Of a stretch of 64,000 nt of DNA, positions 22,440 to 35,200 are shown in pieces. Origin of the DNA: Pseudocercospora fijiensis CIRAD86 (lineage: Eukaryota; Ascomycota; Dothideomycetes; Mycosphaerellales; Mycosphaerellaceae); assembly GCF_000340215.1 (NCBI RefSeq), contig NW_006921538.1, positions 3,722,936-3,786,935 on the forward strand, in the 5' to 3' direction. The translations under genes were made by a program, and so were the position numbers. Numbering within the stretch: position 1 is the first letter of the stretch; the number at the start of each line of letters is the position of its first letter. The notes under the pieces are model-generated. The model saw only the letters and a program-made list of their open reading frames with translations, did not search any database and had not been told where the DNA came from.

Positions 22440-23189
22440 ATTTAGGTGGCTTCATCATATTGGGGATGTGTTCAAAAGAGACTGGCTAAGATGGTGATGA
22501 TGGAGTAGCCACTTTCCAAATTCAAGCCGTGGGTATCAATCTGTGCAGTTGCACATTGCCATAGGGTCGGGTCAACGGTGTTCGCTGCAAGCAACCAAGC
22601 ACACAGTCCGAGCTCTATGACTGGCAAAGGCATTGGAAAGCCGCTTTTGACATGCCATAAACTCCAGCGGAAATGCAGAATGCCCTCGACATGTCCTCTG
22701 GGACCCATTATCGACTATACACAGCTTCTCGGCATATATCAATGACTCCGGAGTTGATGATGGCTGTTCATAGCCGCACTTTGCATGGATCAAGGACTCG
22801 AGCGTGAAAGTGAATCAAGCGCAAAACATCCTGCGCATGGACCATGCTTCGAGTGAATCCTCGTCAGGGCAACGCGCTCGTGATTGCGCGCGGTCTGGAT
22901 GCCATCTCTTCCTACTTAATGCGACCTTTTTCGTCCTCTTTCCACACTTTTCCTCAGCGCACCTGCTCGCGAATCCACAACCTCGACCTGATTCTCACGG
23001 CATCACCACCTCAGACTACCACACCAGAACAAACAAAATCCCGTTCTGCACCTCAGAAAAAGTCATCCTCTTCGCGGCCAACCTCGACCAAGAACAGAGC
23101 ATCCTCTGCACTAGCGATACCACTTCGACTTCTGCTTTCAACCCAACCTGAATCCTTTCTCCCACATCATCTCCACAAGCACCGTCAAC
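22440..23189. other. Intergenic, no gene seen
   Basis: Ordinary composition; C-rich leader-like sequence from about 22900 to the ATG at 23190. No convincing gene. Confidence 0.4.
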
Positions 23190-24161
23190 ATGCTTCCCTT
23201 CGGTTTCGTCCCAGCCACTCCAGTCGTCGTGATGGGCGGCCGCAACCGCCTTCGCGACATCGAGCAAGTCCAGCGCGGTCGTGCCGTCGGTCAAGTCGAG
23301 GGCTACGCAGCAGCAATGCGAGACATGAATCGAGGCCGCTCTCGCTCTCGCGGTCGAGGTCTGCCTCGTATTACCTATTCCTCTCCGACCCGCACTCGCG
23401 ATCGCTCAACTAGCCACCACCGCAACAAATACGACGACGGCCGATCCTCCAGCCGCCACCGCAGCAATCACTACACATCCGACGACAAATCCAAGACCTC
23501 CGACACCAAATCCCTCATCACCAAAGACGCCTACGAAAAATACAAACTCCACAAAGCCAAACACGAAGAATACCGCGATCGTCTCCAATCCGGACCAGAC
23601 GGCTACAAGAAGTCCAATCGTGGCAAGAATTCAGAGTCTTCCTACGACCGCGCCTCGCGCTACCGCGCACTCGAAGAAGAATTGCGGTACAAAGACGCAG
23701 AAGTCAACAAGTACCGCATCGAGAAAGACGAGTGGCGTCGCGAACAAGCCGTTCAGCGCCAGCGGGAAGAGGAGTGGCGGCGTCGGCAGGAGATGGGCGG
23801 TCGTGTGGGTGGGAATTTTGATCCGAGTCGTGCTGAGGGGCCTAGGGATGAGGTTGTGAGTACCGTAATCCATTCACTGAGCTGAGCTTCATGGGAGTGA
23901 TCACTGACGAGGAATTCCAGGATATGCAGCAGTATCGGAAGCGCTATATCAATGAGGGTTCGTACTGTGTGGAGGATGAGCGTTGGCCTTTTTATCCTTC
24001 TAATTATGGTGGTGGTGGAGGGGAGCAGCGTGGTCGAGGTTAGTGCTGGTTTGATTTTGATATGACTTGAGGGAGATGATAATGCTGATGGGATTATAGT
24101 TCGATTTCAGCAAGGTGAGGGGTATGGGCGTCGAGATCGAGATCGTGGTGGGTATTATTAA
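23190..24161 (+). CDS. Arg/Ser/Asp-rich hypothetical protein
   Basis: Three exons (23190-23855, 23921-24038, 24100-24161) with introns of 65 and 61 bp give 281 residues. After a short N-terminus (MLPFGFVPATPVVVMGGR) the protein has a GRSRSRGRG segment, Ser/Arg-rich stretches and Lys/Glu/Tyr-rich helices about residues 120-200. It then has a Trp/Arg-rich QREEEWRRRQ coil, a YRKRYINEGSYCVEDERWPF segment and a Gly/Arg-rich end (RRDRDRGGYY). Composition resembles RNA-associated RS/RGG proteins, but no RRM or zinc finger is present. Splice junctions preserve the frame. It ends about 90 bp before the MULE element. Confidence 0.65.
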
Positions 24162-24245
24162 GACCACTGCGAGGAAGAGGTTGACTGAAGGGGAGCTGGA
24201 GCATGGCGAAGGATGATACCGCCGACTCGCGAGAATGGATTGGCG

Positions 24246-24254
24246 TTCTGCATC
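24246..24254. repeat. Left 9-bp target-site duplication of the MULE element
   Basis: TTCTGCATC, directly before the left terminal repeat. The copy at the right end is TTCTATATC; the two differences are TG to TA and CA to TA, both RIP-type. Confidence 0.8.
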
Positions 24255-24296
24255 GGGCGTGACTATTCATAAACCTGCCCTGGTTATATGTAAACC
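24255..24296. repeat. Left terminal inverted repeat of the MULE element
   Basis: Begins GGGCGTGACTATTCATAAAC; pairs with the reverse complement of 27615-27656 with a few, largely RIP-type, differences. Confidence 0.85.
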
Positions 24297-27200
24297 CGCC
24301 CTCCGGCAACGGAGGAGCCTGAGGCAAATTAGTTAGTAACACCTTACCAATTCTACCTCCATCTTCTCTGCTATAGGATTCTCGCCTTACCTCACTGTCG
24401 CCAACACCTTATTGCCGCCAACACCTTATATTGTCGCCGCTATGTCGAGCCCTTCTGCGCAGTTACAGGCTGATACTGCCGCCGCCGCCGCCGCCGCCGC
24501 CGATGAAGAATACACCAATACCTCGCTCTTTAATAATAAGAAGCGCTAGTTGAGGGACCTACGCTAGGGTTTCGCTCGGCCGCCGCAAGAAGGCGATAAA
24601 GGAGGTTTGAAGCTATAGGTAGAGTTGCTATACGGTAGCCGTAGCCTAATATCGACGGAATACCTTTATAGTATAGATCGGCGGTATTTAGATAATATTA
24701 TTATAGATTAGAGGTCTAATGCGGCGTAGTAGGCAAGGGATAATTATGTCCGCCTTACGACGTATGAAATAGAGGCTAGATACGACGGACTCGACCCCTA
24801 GTTATATAAAGAGCTAGATAAGGAGTTTATAGTATCTAAGGACCTAGTGCTGCCGTTTCTCGATAAGATAATAGTATAGTACGCTGCCGGGTATACTACC
24901 GTACGCTTTACGCTTCGTGCGGTCGGTAAGGCGGCTAGTCCTATATAGGGCGGCGCTAGTGCTAAGAGTGTTGTAACTAGTATTAGTAGTAGTGGTGGTA
25001 GTAGTAGTAGTATTATAGTCGGCGGCAGCGGGGTTAGTTAGTAAGAACAACTTCCTCCCTTAGAAATCGAGACTGCCTCTTAACCTACGTATATCTTTAG
25101 TAACAACGACGAATATAGTAACTAGTCTAAGTCGGAAATAGAAGAATACTAAGCAGGCTCGTTTGCTACTATCGAGAACCCCGAAAACCGTATGTTTAAC
25201 AGCATTATAGCCGCCGAGGAATACGTAGAAACCTTCGCTTTAGAGAAGGGCTTTAAGACGAAGAAGATAGGCTATAAGCTTAACAAGGACAACGTACTCT
25301 AGCGGATAACACGCCGCTACGCGCGGTATTTAATACCTATAATACGGAAAGCAATAAAAGACAAACGAGAGGCACGGCGGCAGCTTAATCTAATAGCAAA
25401 GACACGAGAAGGTTACTCTAAGCTATGCGATTGCCTATAGTCTGTAACCCTCGCTGCTAAGGATTGGCATAATCCGGACGATAGCTACTAGTCTGTCTTA
25501 TAGAATAGCTCTAACTACAACTATCTAGCAGTCTATCCGATAGCACTAGCTAACCACCGCCGAAGAGCTCGTATAATAGAGATTGTCGAGGCTATATTGC
25601 AGTTAAGGTCTATAGGCGTTAGCAATCGACAGATTAAGGCCGCTATTAAGCTCCGTTTTAGTAGTAGAGACTAGCAATCGCCTATTATACCTACTACTTT
25701 ACGAGATATCTTAAATGCCTAGTAAAAGGCTAAGAAGTTGCGACTCGCTAGCAAGTTAGTAGTCGACAAGACGATTAAGGACCTCCTATAACAGAACTAC
25801 TTCGTACGGAAGGGTATTAGCACTAGACTAAGCGGTGAGCAACGGCTAGAATAGCTGTATTTCTCGCACCCTAAGATAATTAACATCTATAAGAATTGTC
25901 CGGATATTATAGTTATAGATTGCACCTATAAAACCAACGAATATAGTATGCTATTGCTTGTAATTGCCTTACTTAATCAGTTTAACCAAACCTTCCCTCT
26001 AGCACTAGTTTTTATACCTAGACAGGCGACTAAGCAGTATTTAATTGCTATTTAGTGTACGTAGGAGTTGTTAGCAGAATACACCTGTAAAGAGCCTCGC
26101 CTTATAATCTATGACCGTAACAAGGTACTAATGAAGGCGCTAGCAAGCGACTAGACTCATTTATATACACAGCTCTACCGCTAGTATATCAGACGCGTAG
26201 TAGAGGCCAATTCGAAGGCCTTCCTTAGCACTAGACCGCCGGATCTAACTATAAGGCGTAGGCTATTGAGTATAGCCGCACAGGACTTTATAGACCTATT
26301 TAACAAGGCTATTAACTTACCGTCGGTTGAGTCGTTTACAACCAACTCGAAGGCCCTCGAGAACGGTAAGATTGCCGCTAGTAAAGGCGAGCCTACACGC
26401 GACTACTCGGACAATAAAGACTAGCAATCGCTAGCTAGCTATATAGCTAATATATAGTAGGTCTATCGACAGCACTATATTAAATACTAGATTGACAGGA
26501 CGCGGCATTATAGCAATACAACAACCTCGCTAGTAGAAGGTTGTTACGCTAGCATTAAGGCATAGTTAACGACCTGCAAGAACGATATCTATAGCTTTAT
26601 TAACAAAATAGTGCCCTACTTCTAGTACTAAGTTGACCGCTATAGGCTTATAGTTGGAGCCGAGATTAGTCGACCTACTATACTGTTCTTAAGCGATCCA
26701 TTCTACGCTGAAGTTGTTAGCTATATTAGCACCTTCGCTCTACGCAAAGTGGCCGAGCGAAGGGCTCTCGTACGCGCCGAGCTCGAGAAGCGGAAGTCTA
26801 ATAGTTACAGGCTATTAGATTGTACCTAGTGTTATCGAAGGGTCTATAGCTTGAATTGTATATACTAGATGCTGGCCCTTAAGGAGTCTGTAACCGGCAT
26901 TCTTACTATTCGTATGTTCGAGAAGCACTAGCGAGTGCTACGGAGCGATTACAATAGCAACGAGACAACTACTCACCGCACCTTAGAGCCACTTAAGCGG
27001 ATTAATAAGCGGCTTAGTCGTACGACTCGGCGTAAGGCTACTAGACCTAAGCTAATTAAACAGGCCGCTAGATAGGCCGCTATTAACCAGCAAGAAGCGA
27101 TAAGACAGGCCGAGCCTAGGAGGCCTATTCTACCGCTACTAGCACTACGAGAACGTTTACGTAAGGGCTGTATATACAAAACGGCCTACAGGAGGTGCAA

Positions 27201-27614
27201 GTACGTTAAAGATAACGTAGACTGCTACTCTAGCTATTACAAGCATAGGCAGTGCGATAGAAACCCTATATCTACTTATTTACCTACTTAGGAAGGACCT
27301 CCGCCCGCTCCGAGGGCTCTACTAGTACCTATAGCGCTAGCAGTAATGCCAGAATACACTAAGATCGTATAGTAGGAGCTATACGTTAATGCGAGGGTCG
27401 TAGAACCTTATTTGCTAGGTAGGCAGTATACCTAGAACAGTTAGGATTAGCTATATTGTCTAGTTCTATATCTATTATTTACTCAGTTTCTCTTTCTTAC
27501 GTTATAATTCTACTCAGCGCTAACGAGAGCACTAGAGGCCTCTGTTGCGATATTCTATAGTGTAGATTACTAGCAATATAGTCTTACCGAGGCCGGAGCC
27601 GGCTCTCGGTCCGC

Positions 27615-27656
27615 GGTCTACGAATAACTAGGGCAGGTTTATAAATAGTTACGCCC
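27615..27656. repeat. Right terminal inverted repeat of the MULE element
   Basis: Its reverse complement begins GGGCGTAACTATTTATAAAC, matching the left repeat. Confidence 0.85.
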
Positions 27657-27665
27657 TTCTATATC
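27657..27665. repeat. Right 9-bp target-site duplication of the MULE element
   Basis: TTCTATATC, equal to the left copy after two RIP-type transitions. Confidence 0.75.
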
Positions 27666-28567
27666 GGATTTCTTAACGCAGAGCATAGCGTTTTTATCGA
27701 GCTTTAGTAATTGCAGTGTCCTACGATAGATAGGCGATGGTTTTAAGGAAGCTTGCCGACATCGATGACTAGTAATTCTAGACTGAGAGATTGTTAGCGA
27801 TAAGCCGACTCTACGAAATGAAACCTATTTAACAAATCGATTCTAGCCACTTAATTCTAACATTCTCACCTGTGATCGAACTTGTCTTACTGTACTGCAT
27901 AGCCTTAATTCACAAGGACTAAAAACGATGTTAACGAGCAAAATAATCGCCGTCAGCTCTATTTTATAAGGCATGAGATAGATAGGTCATGCACTTCGAT
28001 TCTGAAATGACTTACAGGCCGCTTGATCGTATCTCTAAGCGAAGAATAATCGTCCAAAGAAATACACATTTCGCGTATATACGTCCACTGTCCGGTTGAT
28101 TATGAGGTCGGATAAAGCAAAACCAATGGTCCTGAAGCTTAAAGATCTTACCGTCAAATTCGACGAGTACATTACGACTCCTCATAATTCGTCGAAGCTG
28201 TCATTTCGCCCATGCTCGATCATACCTTATCAAATGGAGACTTCCAGACCGCTTTGCAATATCTTTGAGTGACGAGAGGTTGTCAAAATCGTCGAGAAAT
28301 GAAGGATGTATGTGTGTATAACTTCGATCTGGTGCGTACCTCTTGGGTCATGAACAGTTAATATAGTGCGTACTGATGAGAGAAACCCGGGTAGTATCCA
28401 CAGAAAAAAAACAAGGCTGGGACAGTTGATACTGTAATGTATATATTCGCACATCAATATCGATATGGACTGGTACATATCGCTTCCTTCATCCGGGGTA
28501 TATCCATCTCATTCCACATCATCTTATCATAATCACTCATCCATCCCCCAACTCCATCCACACGTAT
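27666..28567. other. Intergenic, AT-rich, no gene seen
   Basis: The first about 150 bases still look RIP-affected, as if mutation had spread out of the element. The rest is moderately AT-rich without a convincing frame. Confidence 0.4.
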
Positions 28568-29617
28568 CTAAAAAAACGGAAAATTAAACCGCATCCCATA
28601 ATCCACATTCTCGGGCACAGCCTCAATCCGATGGCCCGTAGTCCCAAAAAGCTTATCCCAAAGCCTCGTCTGCTTCCCATAATTCTGACTCTTCCTCCAA
28701 CCCTTCCGATGATGAAGATCATGATCCTCAATCGCAAGCTCACAATCCACAAGTTTCAAAAACCAGCTGGCAGCGGAAGGAGTGGTGGAGTAGATGCGGA
28801 GTCCCGAGTGTCCGAAGGCTTCGGTGAAGATGATGTATTCGTGACAGACCCACCAGTCGTGGAAACCCATGGGGAGTTGGAAGAAGAATTTGAGGACGGC
28901 CCAGGTGAGGAAGGGGACGAGGGCGATTTCGATGAATTCTTGTTCCGAGTCGGCGTAGGAGGAGAGGAGCGGGGTGGGGTGTTTGGTCATGTGGTGGGTG
29001 CGGTGGATGCTCCAGAGCGCGTCGATCTCGTGGGAGGAGCGGTGGTAGAGGTAGAACCAACCGTCGAGGACGAGAGAGTAGAGGAAGAGTTCTACTGGGA
29101 GCCACCAGCTGAGGGAGAGGCTGCCGGTTTGGGAGCGGCGGTAGGCGAAGAAGATGGCGATCATGGGTCGGATGCTTGTGGTGAGTTGGAGTGATGCTAA
29201 AACCTTGCCCACACCATTATCCGGGACTTCGTCGCGTTCGTGCTTGTCTCCATCGAGGTAGCCGTACTTCATCCCCAGCGCCTTGAGCAGACGGACTTCT
29301 CGGATTGCGTTGAGTTGCATCGCGATTGTGTATAGCAAGAATGCAGAGATCGGATGCATGTCTTTTCCGTAGTACCACATGTAAGCTTGCTGTATGATCA
29401 TCGGCCATGCCGCGTGGAGGAGGATGAAGACATGACAACTCCATTCAGTCATGTATGGCACTTTGTCGGTCTTCGCATGTTTCGGTGGCTCCTGGTCCAG
29501 ATCTTTGTAGAATGCGTTGACGGCGTTCAGGAAGCGGTGCGGAAATCGCCATTGACTCGGATCTTTCCTCCACGTCGACTTCATGGAGTCGGTCGGCCTT
29601 CTGTCTGCGTACACCAT
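28568..29617 (-). CDS. Fatty-acid-hydroxylase superfamily (sterol desaturase-like) membrane enzyme
   Basis: Intronless, 349 residues, good ATG. It belongs to the di-iron membrane hydroxylase/desaturase family. Histidine clusters are YHRSSH (HxxxH) near residue 195, HRTHH near 208 and HDLHH near 306, with additional single His (FGHSG, CHEY) between. Hydrophobic segments lie at about residues 60-80, 90-110, 150-165 and 180-195, as expected for an ER membrane enzyme. The reaction (sterol C-5 or C-4 oxidation, sphingolipid or other lipid hydroxylation) cannot be decided. Flanked by long gene-free DNA on both sides and lying between two transposon blocks, it stands alone. The sequence shows no RIP damage. 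Confidence 0.87.
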   Translation of the reverse strand: MVYADRRPTDSMKSTWRKDPSQWRFPHRFLNAVNAFYKDLDQEPPKHAKTDKVPYMTEWSCHVFILLHAAWPMIIQQAYMWYYGKDMHPISAFLLYTIAMQLNAIREVRLLKALGMKYGYLDGDKHERDEVPDNGVGKVLASLQLTTSIRPMIAIFFAYRRSQTGSLSLSWWLPVELFLYSLVLDGWFYLYHRSSHEIDALWSIHRTHHMTKHPTPLLSSYADSEQEFIEIALVPFLTWAVLKFFFQLPMGFHDWWVCHEYIIFTEAFGHSGLRIYSTTPSAASWFLKLVDCELAIEDHDLHHRKGWRKSQNYGKQTRLWDKLFGTTGHRIEAVPENVDYGMRFNFPFF

Positions 29618-31368
29618 CGTGAAGGTTGTCGCCGTGCGTGGTTGTTTCTGGGATTGAAAATGGTCGTTTGTGTCGACGAAGTGGCGTGTGGTATATCATC
29701 AAATGACCATAGAACGATACGACCAATAATCTTCGAGGCCGATGTGCAAGATCCGATATGTGGATGCCTGTGGCGCCTCGGTATCTTGTGAAGATGGCGT
29801 CGTTTTCTCTCCGCTTTTTTCGTAGTGCGGAGGGCCTCCGCCTTCCCGAAAAGCCAAGATGAGCGAGACCTGGTCGCTGGAGTACAAGCGACTTTGGCGA
29901 TCGCCGCGTTTCCCACACTTCGACTGGACAAATCGGTCTCGTACGCAAGGCTTCTGGAAGCAGGATGACATCATACCAACATCGTAGAACTCGGTGTCGT
30001 CGAGATAAAGATTGCACTAGCATGTTCGATCATCTGATCTTCATTTCCGGACGCCAGGCAGCACAATTTTGTTCGGCATCTCTCTGCACACATCCATAGT
30101 CTACACGTGAAGAGAATTTTCATTCTCCTCGCGCGCGCGTGGCCGCATAATGCTGGCGTTGGTCAGGCGTGTGTGACTAGACAGGAGCTGCTTGCGAGCT
30201 ATCGAACGCCAGGTTCGTGGAGCTCGGGATTCCTGGTCGACAGCAGAATGGGGCCGCGTGACGTCGCGGGCGGTTGGACAGTGCAAAAAGAAAGGGCAAG
30301 CGATTCACACCGTCACGAACGGGATGCTGGTTGCTGGATATGCTTGGAATACCCAAGTCACCAAGCTCATACGTCTGTCTCTTCTGAGAATATCATATGT
30401 GGAGCGCAAAGCCTCGCACGGTCGACCTTGCGCTGCCATTGACTGAACTGCCGATGGGTATCAGTACTTCGATGCCATACGACATTCGCCACATAGGGCC
30501 ATCTATTTGCACGAGATTCGTAGCAAGGAGGTAGAGCGCCAGCGCTGCCGACGTCAACGTCGCAGTTCTTAGGTCAAGTCAAGTCAAGCAAAAAGCCCAA
30601 GAGAGCCAAAGTCCAAACTCTTCGAAGCGGAGCATGGCCTAGCCCATGCCCTAGAGGTCGCAGGAATTCGTGATCAGCCTCGTGGCTCGTTGGCACTAGA
30701 TTAGCACACCATGCCGCGGACGCGACATGCAATCGTGCGCCTGGGCGTGTCGAATGTCACTTCGCTATGGCATCGCTGCGTGTCGGCGATGGGCGTATTG
30801 ATGGGTGATCATGACTGGTAGCATGAATCGAGAGTGTGCGGGCCGAATGGGTGCAGAAGCTCAAGCGGATAAGGCAGCGAGTTGCATCACTAGTCGATGG
30901 CGGCCCTGTTGGGGAAGGCCGTAGTAGAAACGACGATCAAAGGCTTACTACTGCCCGTAGCCATGGCTGTGTTTCTCTTGCAAGCGGCGAAGATTCGTAC
31001 TCGTGGCAATACTGCCGTTCTCGATTGTTCGTGATCGCGATCAGAATCTCCGCAGTCTGTACGTGAAAGTGAACGTGTACTGTACTCGTGAAGGCGCAAT
31101 GCGGTAGAAAGCAGATGAGCCAGAAGCGGTGAGCCGCCGGGTGCTCGATTGCGTTGTTCCTGATGCAGTCCTCACATTGCCAACTCAAGCTTCCTCCGTA
31201 ATTTCGCAGGTCTTGCTGCGACGACTGGTGTACCCAGGCCTCTCCACTTGCCCTTTGCCCCCATCGTACTCTTCTCATCTCGCAGAAGGCTCAAGAAATA
31301 GCCTCGGTCGATGTCAGAATCCTGCAGCCTGGAGCATGTGATGAGCTGTGTCGGCAGGTCCTCTTGGA
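29618..31368. other. Intergenic, no gene seen
   Basis: Ordinary composition with several overlapping frames of 60-190 codons, none with a domain, splice pattern or clear coding character. A short GTCAA tandem run (three units) lies near 30575. Confidence 0.4.
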
Positions 31369-32184
31369 TGTCAGGAAATTTAGCGTACCACTGTTTCGAT
31401 CAGTGGTTACCTTCCGGAGGGCGTTATCCACTGATTCAGTAGTGTTGGTCTAGCATTTGACGGTGCTTATCCTCTTCTGGTACCGTAATAACCTTCTCGG
31501 TTATACTGCTAGTTCTAACCGCACCTCTAGCACCTCCGCGGCTCTTTGTAAGTGCATTCTTGTTATATAAACTAGGCTCTTTCTAATAGCTATAATAGCA
31601 TCTTAGTGTTAAAGGGGTATGTAAGCAATATATAGGAGGAGGCAAGGTCGCCGAGAACGAAGGACGGTTTAGAGCAGCGAAGCTACTAGTATTATCGTTA
31701 TAGGCGCGATTAGTAGCGGAAGAGGGTAGCAGTAGATAGTATTCGTAAGGCTAAATACAATAAAGAGCCTTATAATGCGGCGGTAGTCGTAATATCGCAT
31801 TATCGCAGTAGGCAGTCTAAACTATACGAAATTAGTGTCCGCCGCCTTCGACGAGATAGCAATTAGTATAGATAGGCCTTCCGCTATAGTCGTAGAAAGC
31901 GGTAATTATATAGCAATTCTATAGCAACAACTCTTAGTCTATATAATAGTCTCTTCTACTGCAAAATTGTCACTTCTATAATAGTTAAATAGCCGCTTCT
32001 ACGATAGTTAGCAATAGTTAACCGATAGGCTCGAGAGAGGCGCCCTTCTTAACCTAATTCGTTACTACCGCCGAGTGGTTTTCAACGCTACGAAACAGGA
32101 GGATTGCGGGAGCTTATTGCTAGTAATTACTAGCGGAACGGCTGTTCCACTCCTCTAGTTAAGCTTTCACTAAAACTCCTAATA
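31369..32184 (+). mobile_element. Internally deleted, RIP-degraded copy (A) of a MULE-like element
   Basis: About 0.8 kb, with the same 5' end and 3' end as the 3.7-kb element next to it. The start TGTCAGGAAATTTAGCG and the end read as inverted repeats (the end shows AATA where the other copy has GACA). It shares the segment starting CGCCGAGAACGAAGGA with copy B. It then jumps, at about 31845, to the 3' subterminal part, skipping about 2.6 kb of transposase sequence. It is therefore a non-autonomous deletion derivative. TSDs could not be identified. Confidence 0.75.
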
Positions 32185-32233
32185 TCTAAGACAAACCGTA
32201 TCGGTAGCAGTTCAATAGTAAGCAATTCTTGTA

Positions 32234-35200
32234 TATTAGGAAATTTAGCGTACTACTGTTTACAACAGTGGTTTACTTCCGGAGGGCGTTATCTACTAAC
32301 TTAGTATGGTTTGCCTAGTAATCGACGGTGCTTTTCCTATTGTAGTACCGGGTTAACCTTCTCGGTTATACCTCCGATTCTAACCTTATCTCTATAGCCA
32401 ATTCTCGTATATAGATCAAGCTCTTTCTAATAGTTCAAATAGCACAATTAGTTTACTGTTGTTACTATTAGTTTACTATTGTTACTATGCCGCCTGTATT
32501 AACTAAACTAGTGCCGCTATTTAGGCCTAATCGTATACTATATAACATAATCGATATCCGAGAGTAGCTATTTAATATACCGTAGGGGTTAACGTACGAG
32601 CCTAAGCGCTTCGAGGTGCTAAAGGCTTATATTAGCAACGTATATAAGGAGTTAAAGTCGCCGAGAACGAAGGATAGGTTAGAGCAGCGGTCGCACTAGT
32701 ATTGTCGTTATAGGCGCGATTAGTAGCGGAATAGGTTGCTAGGAGAGGGTATTCGTAAGGCTAAATACAATAAAGAGCCGTATAACGCTATAGTAGTCGT
32801 TATATCGCATTATCGGAGTAGAGCGACTAATCTATACGAAATTAGTGTCCGCCGCTATAGAAGCGATCCTTTAGCGATTAGTAATAACCTATATTGCTAC
32901 GACCTAAGATATATAGATATTCGGTTAGCAAATAACGCCCTAAAAGTCCTCCTCGAGGAATTAATAGAATAGCGCGCTTTTAACGTTACTAAGGTGTTAG
33001 ACTTCGTTAAAAGGGGGCTATTAAAGGACGAGTTTAGCAAAATTAGCGGACAGTATCTAAAGGCTAGTATTGTAGCGTAGTTAAAGATTAGGCCTAACCT
33101 AAGGAAGGCTCGTACTAGTAACCGTAGAAATACGAGTATCTAGCTAGACGACCTTGCTGTCGCGCTAAAGGGTGTATATAATAATATAGACGGCAAAGAG
33201 CTCTAATTCTAGGTAATATCGAAGATACTAAAGGGTAAGACAGAGCGTAGTATTGTCTTTTAGAGCGAGTAGCAACGAGAGTTATTAAATACCGAGGCAG
33301 GAGATGTAAGTGTTGTTGTTAGTATTAGTAGTAGTAGTGTAGAAGGCAGGCGTATAACTAAGCTTCTAAAGCTTGCGTTCTATAGTTCCTACTACTAACT
33401 TTAAAAATTTAAAACATTACTAACTTACATACTATATAGTTGTTCTTGCTAGACGCGACTTATAAGACTACCGACCTTAGTTAGAACCTTTTTACTATCT
33501 ATGTTCGCAATGCGTTAGGTTGTTAGCTGCTAGCAGGCTACCTATTGCTAGAATCGCAGAAAGCTAAGCTCGTAGAAGCCGGACTTCGAGCTATTAAGGT
33601 GTAGTTACTACTATAGAAGCCTATTGCAGCTATAGTCGACGACTCGGCCTTAGAATAGGCGGCTATTAACCTCTCGTAGAAGGATAACGATTAGGTACGA
33701 ATTTACCTCTGCTAGCGGTACGTTAAAGAGACCTTCCTTCGCTCGTTTCTAGAGGCCTAGTTTCTAGAGATTGTTAAGCGGTTTTACTACTCAATCTACT
33801 ACGTACGCAGCGTAGGCGACGTTAGTACCGATATAGCATAGATTTAAGAGTAGTTACAAGAGCATACGCCTATAGGATAGCAGGACAAGGTCCAATACAT
33901 ACGCTATAATTAGAATAGCCAAACTTTACGGAAATAGGCAACTTAGGCGCGGCTCTATAGTCTATTATTGCTACAAATAAGGACTACCTCGCCCTTAGAG
34001 GGCTATTACTATGCCATTAAGTATAACCGCAACAAGCGCAACCTAGTGTTCTATATACTATATAGCACTATTATCGAGGTTCTTAAAGTCGACGATAGGC
34101 AGGCTTATAAGGCACAGCTAGCTAGTTACAGGCTCGGCAAACGCATATAATATTAGTACTATAAGGGCCTTCTAGGCTTCGAGACACTGCAACTACTAGC
34201 TGCTTAGGATCATATTCGAGAACAGGTAGATATTACTATTGAAATAGAAGCTAAGGCAGCACCTATATACAAGGGTACACTGCGCAGTTATAACTGTATA
34301 ACTCCGGCTCGCTACAATTGCCTCGTATGGTTTCAAACCCGCCTACCTTGCCACTATATTCTACGTAACTATCTGTTCAATAGACTCGAAATTAGTAAGC
34401 TACAATAGCGACGATATATCGAGCTGTTTCTAGGCCTAAACGTTATGTTTGCTTACGAATACTAGCGCGCTCTCGACACTTAACAACTCGTAATCGAAGG
34501 TTATAAAGAAGACGCTATTGCCCTAGCACAAACACCTCTTTTAAGAGATCTACGAGGCTACTTTAAGGAGGCGGTAGAAACGCTAAATCTGAAGTACTAG
34601 CGGATTAAGGACGACCCTTCTATTAATAGTACTACAAAGGACGCATTCTACGCCTTCTACGTACGGAAGGTTAAAGACTTCTCGGACAGTTGCTACGCGT
34701 TAAATATTAACTATTTTATCGCTAACCTATAAGAGGTCTATTTTATAGGTAAGACCGAGCGACAGTAGACAACTTAACTACCTTCTAAGCTAGCGACACT
34801 AACTCGCGCTCTACTACGACCGACAACGCCGGAAACACACTACCTCGTCTATTCTAATGTAACACTGCGGCCGTCGCCTTTAAAACAGCGCGTTTAATCG
34901 TCACCTATTCGCTAACTTGTATTCTTATTACCTCCGCCTCCGCCTCCGCTAAGTAACCTTACTCCGAGGCTATTTCCGCGCCTTCTACCGCCCTCCTTTA
35001 ATATACCGCGCCGCGAGACAATGCTAGATATATAGTCCTTACAACCGCTCGATATAGCCGACGTTAAAGAGGTAGATTTAATAGGAGATACAATAGTGCG
35101 AGGTCTACCTACGCCGCTAGGTCTTCGCTACTTAACTAACTACTAGCATTAGGGTAAGCTATTATAGGTCTTTATATACGGCATTCGCGAGATTAACGGC

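Larger units (their letters stand above)
24255..27656 (+). mobile_element. RIP-degraded Mutator-like (MULE/Hop-type) transposon
   Basis: A 3.4-kb element with terminal inverted repeats of about 42 bp and a 9-bp target duplication, both typical of Mutator-like elements. A transposase frame starts at an ATG at 24442 followed by a poly-alanine GCC run. It can be followed through many TAG codons. The MULE transposase core is readable near 25850-26250: YFSHPKIINIYKNC, IVIDCTYKTNEYSMLLLVIA (first Asp), and LIIYDRNKVLMKAL (second Asp). An RRHYVKYW-like and SLVEGCHASIK region follows near 26470-26570. The C-terminus has a CKYVKDNVDCY-like Cys segment near 27200. It cannot be functional. Confidence 0.88.

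Noticed and set aside
24960..25010. AGT/GGT trinucleotide run taken as a CRISPR-like or regulatory array
   Set aside because: It is a simple repeat inside the RIP-degraded MULE reading frame.
28631..29194. 187-codon plus-strand frame opposite the hydroxylase gene
   Set aside because: It is the antisense shadow of a well-supported enzyme with intact His boxes; composition is low-complexity Glu/Gly/Val.
29618..31368. Frames of 60-190 codons left and right of the hydroxylase gene
   Set aside because: They overlap each other on both strands and lack domains, splice sites or consistent coding character.
32185..32233. Target-site duplications around copies A and B
   Set aside because: No convincing match of 2, 8 or 9 bases was found on either side, so no duplication is claimed.
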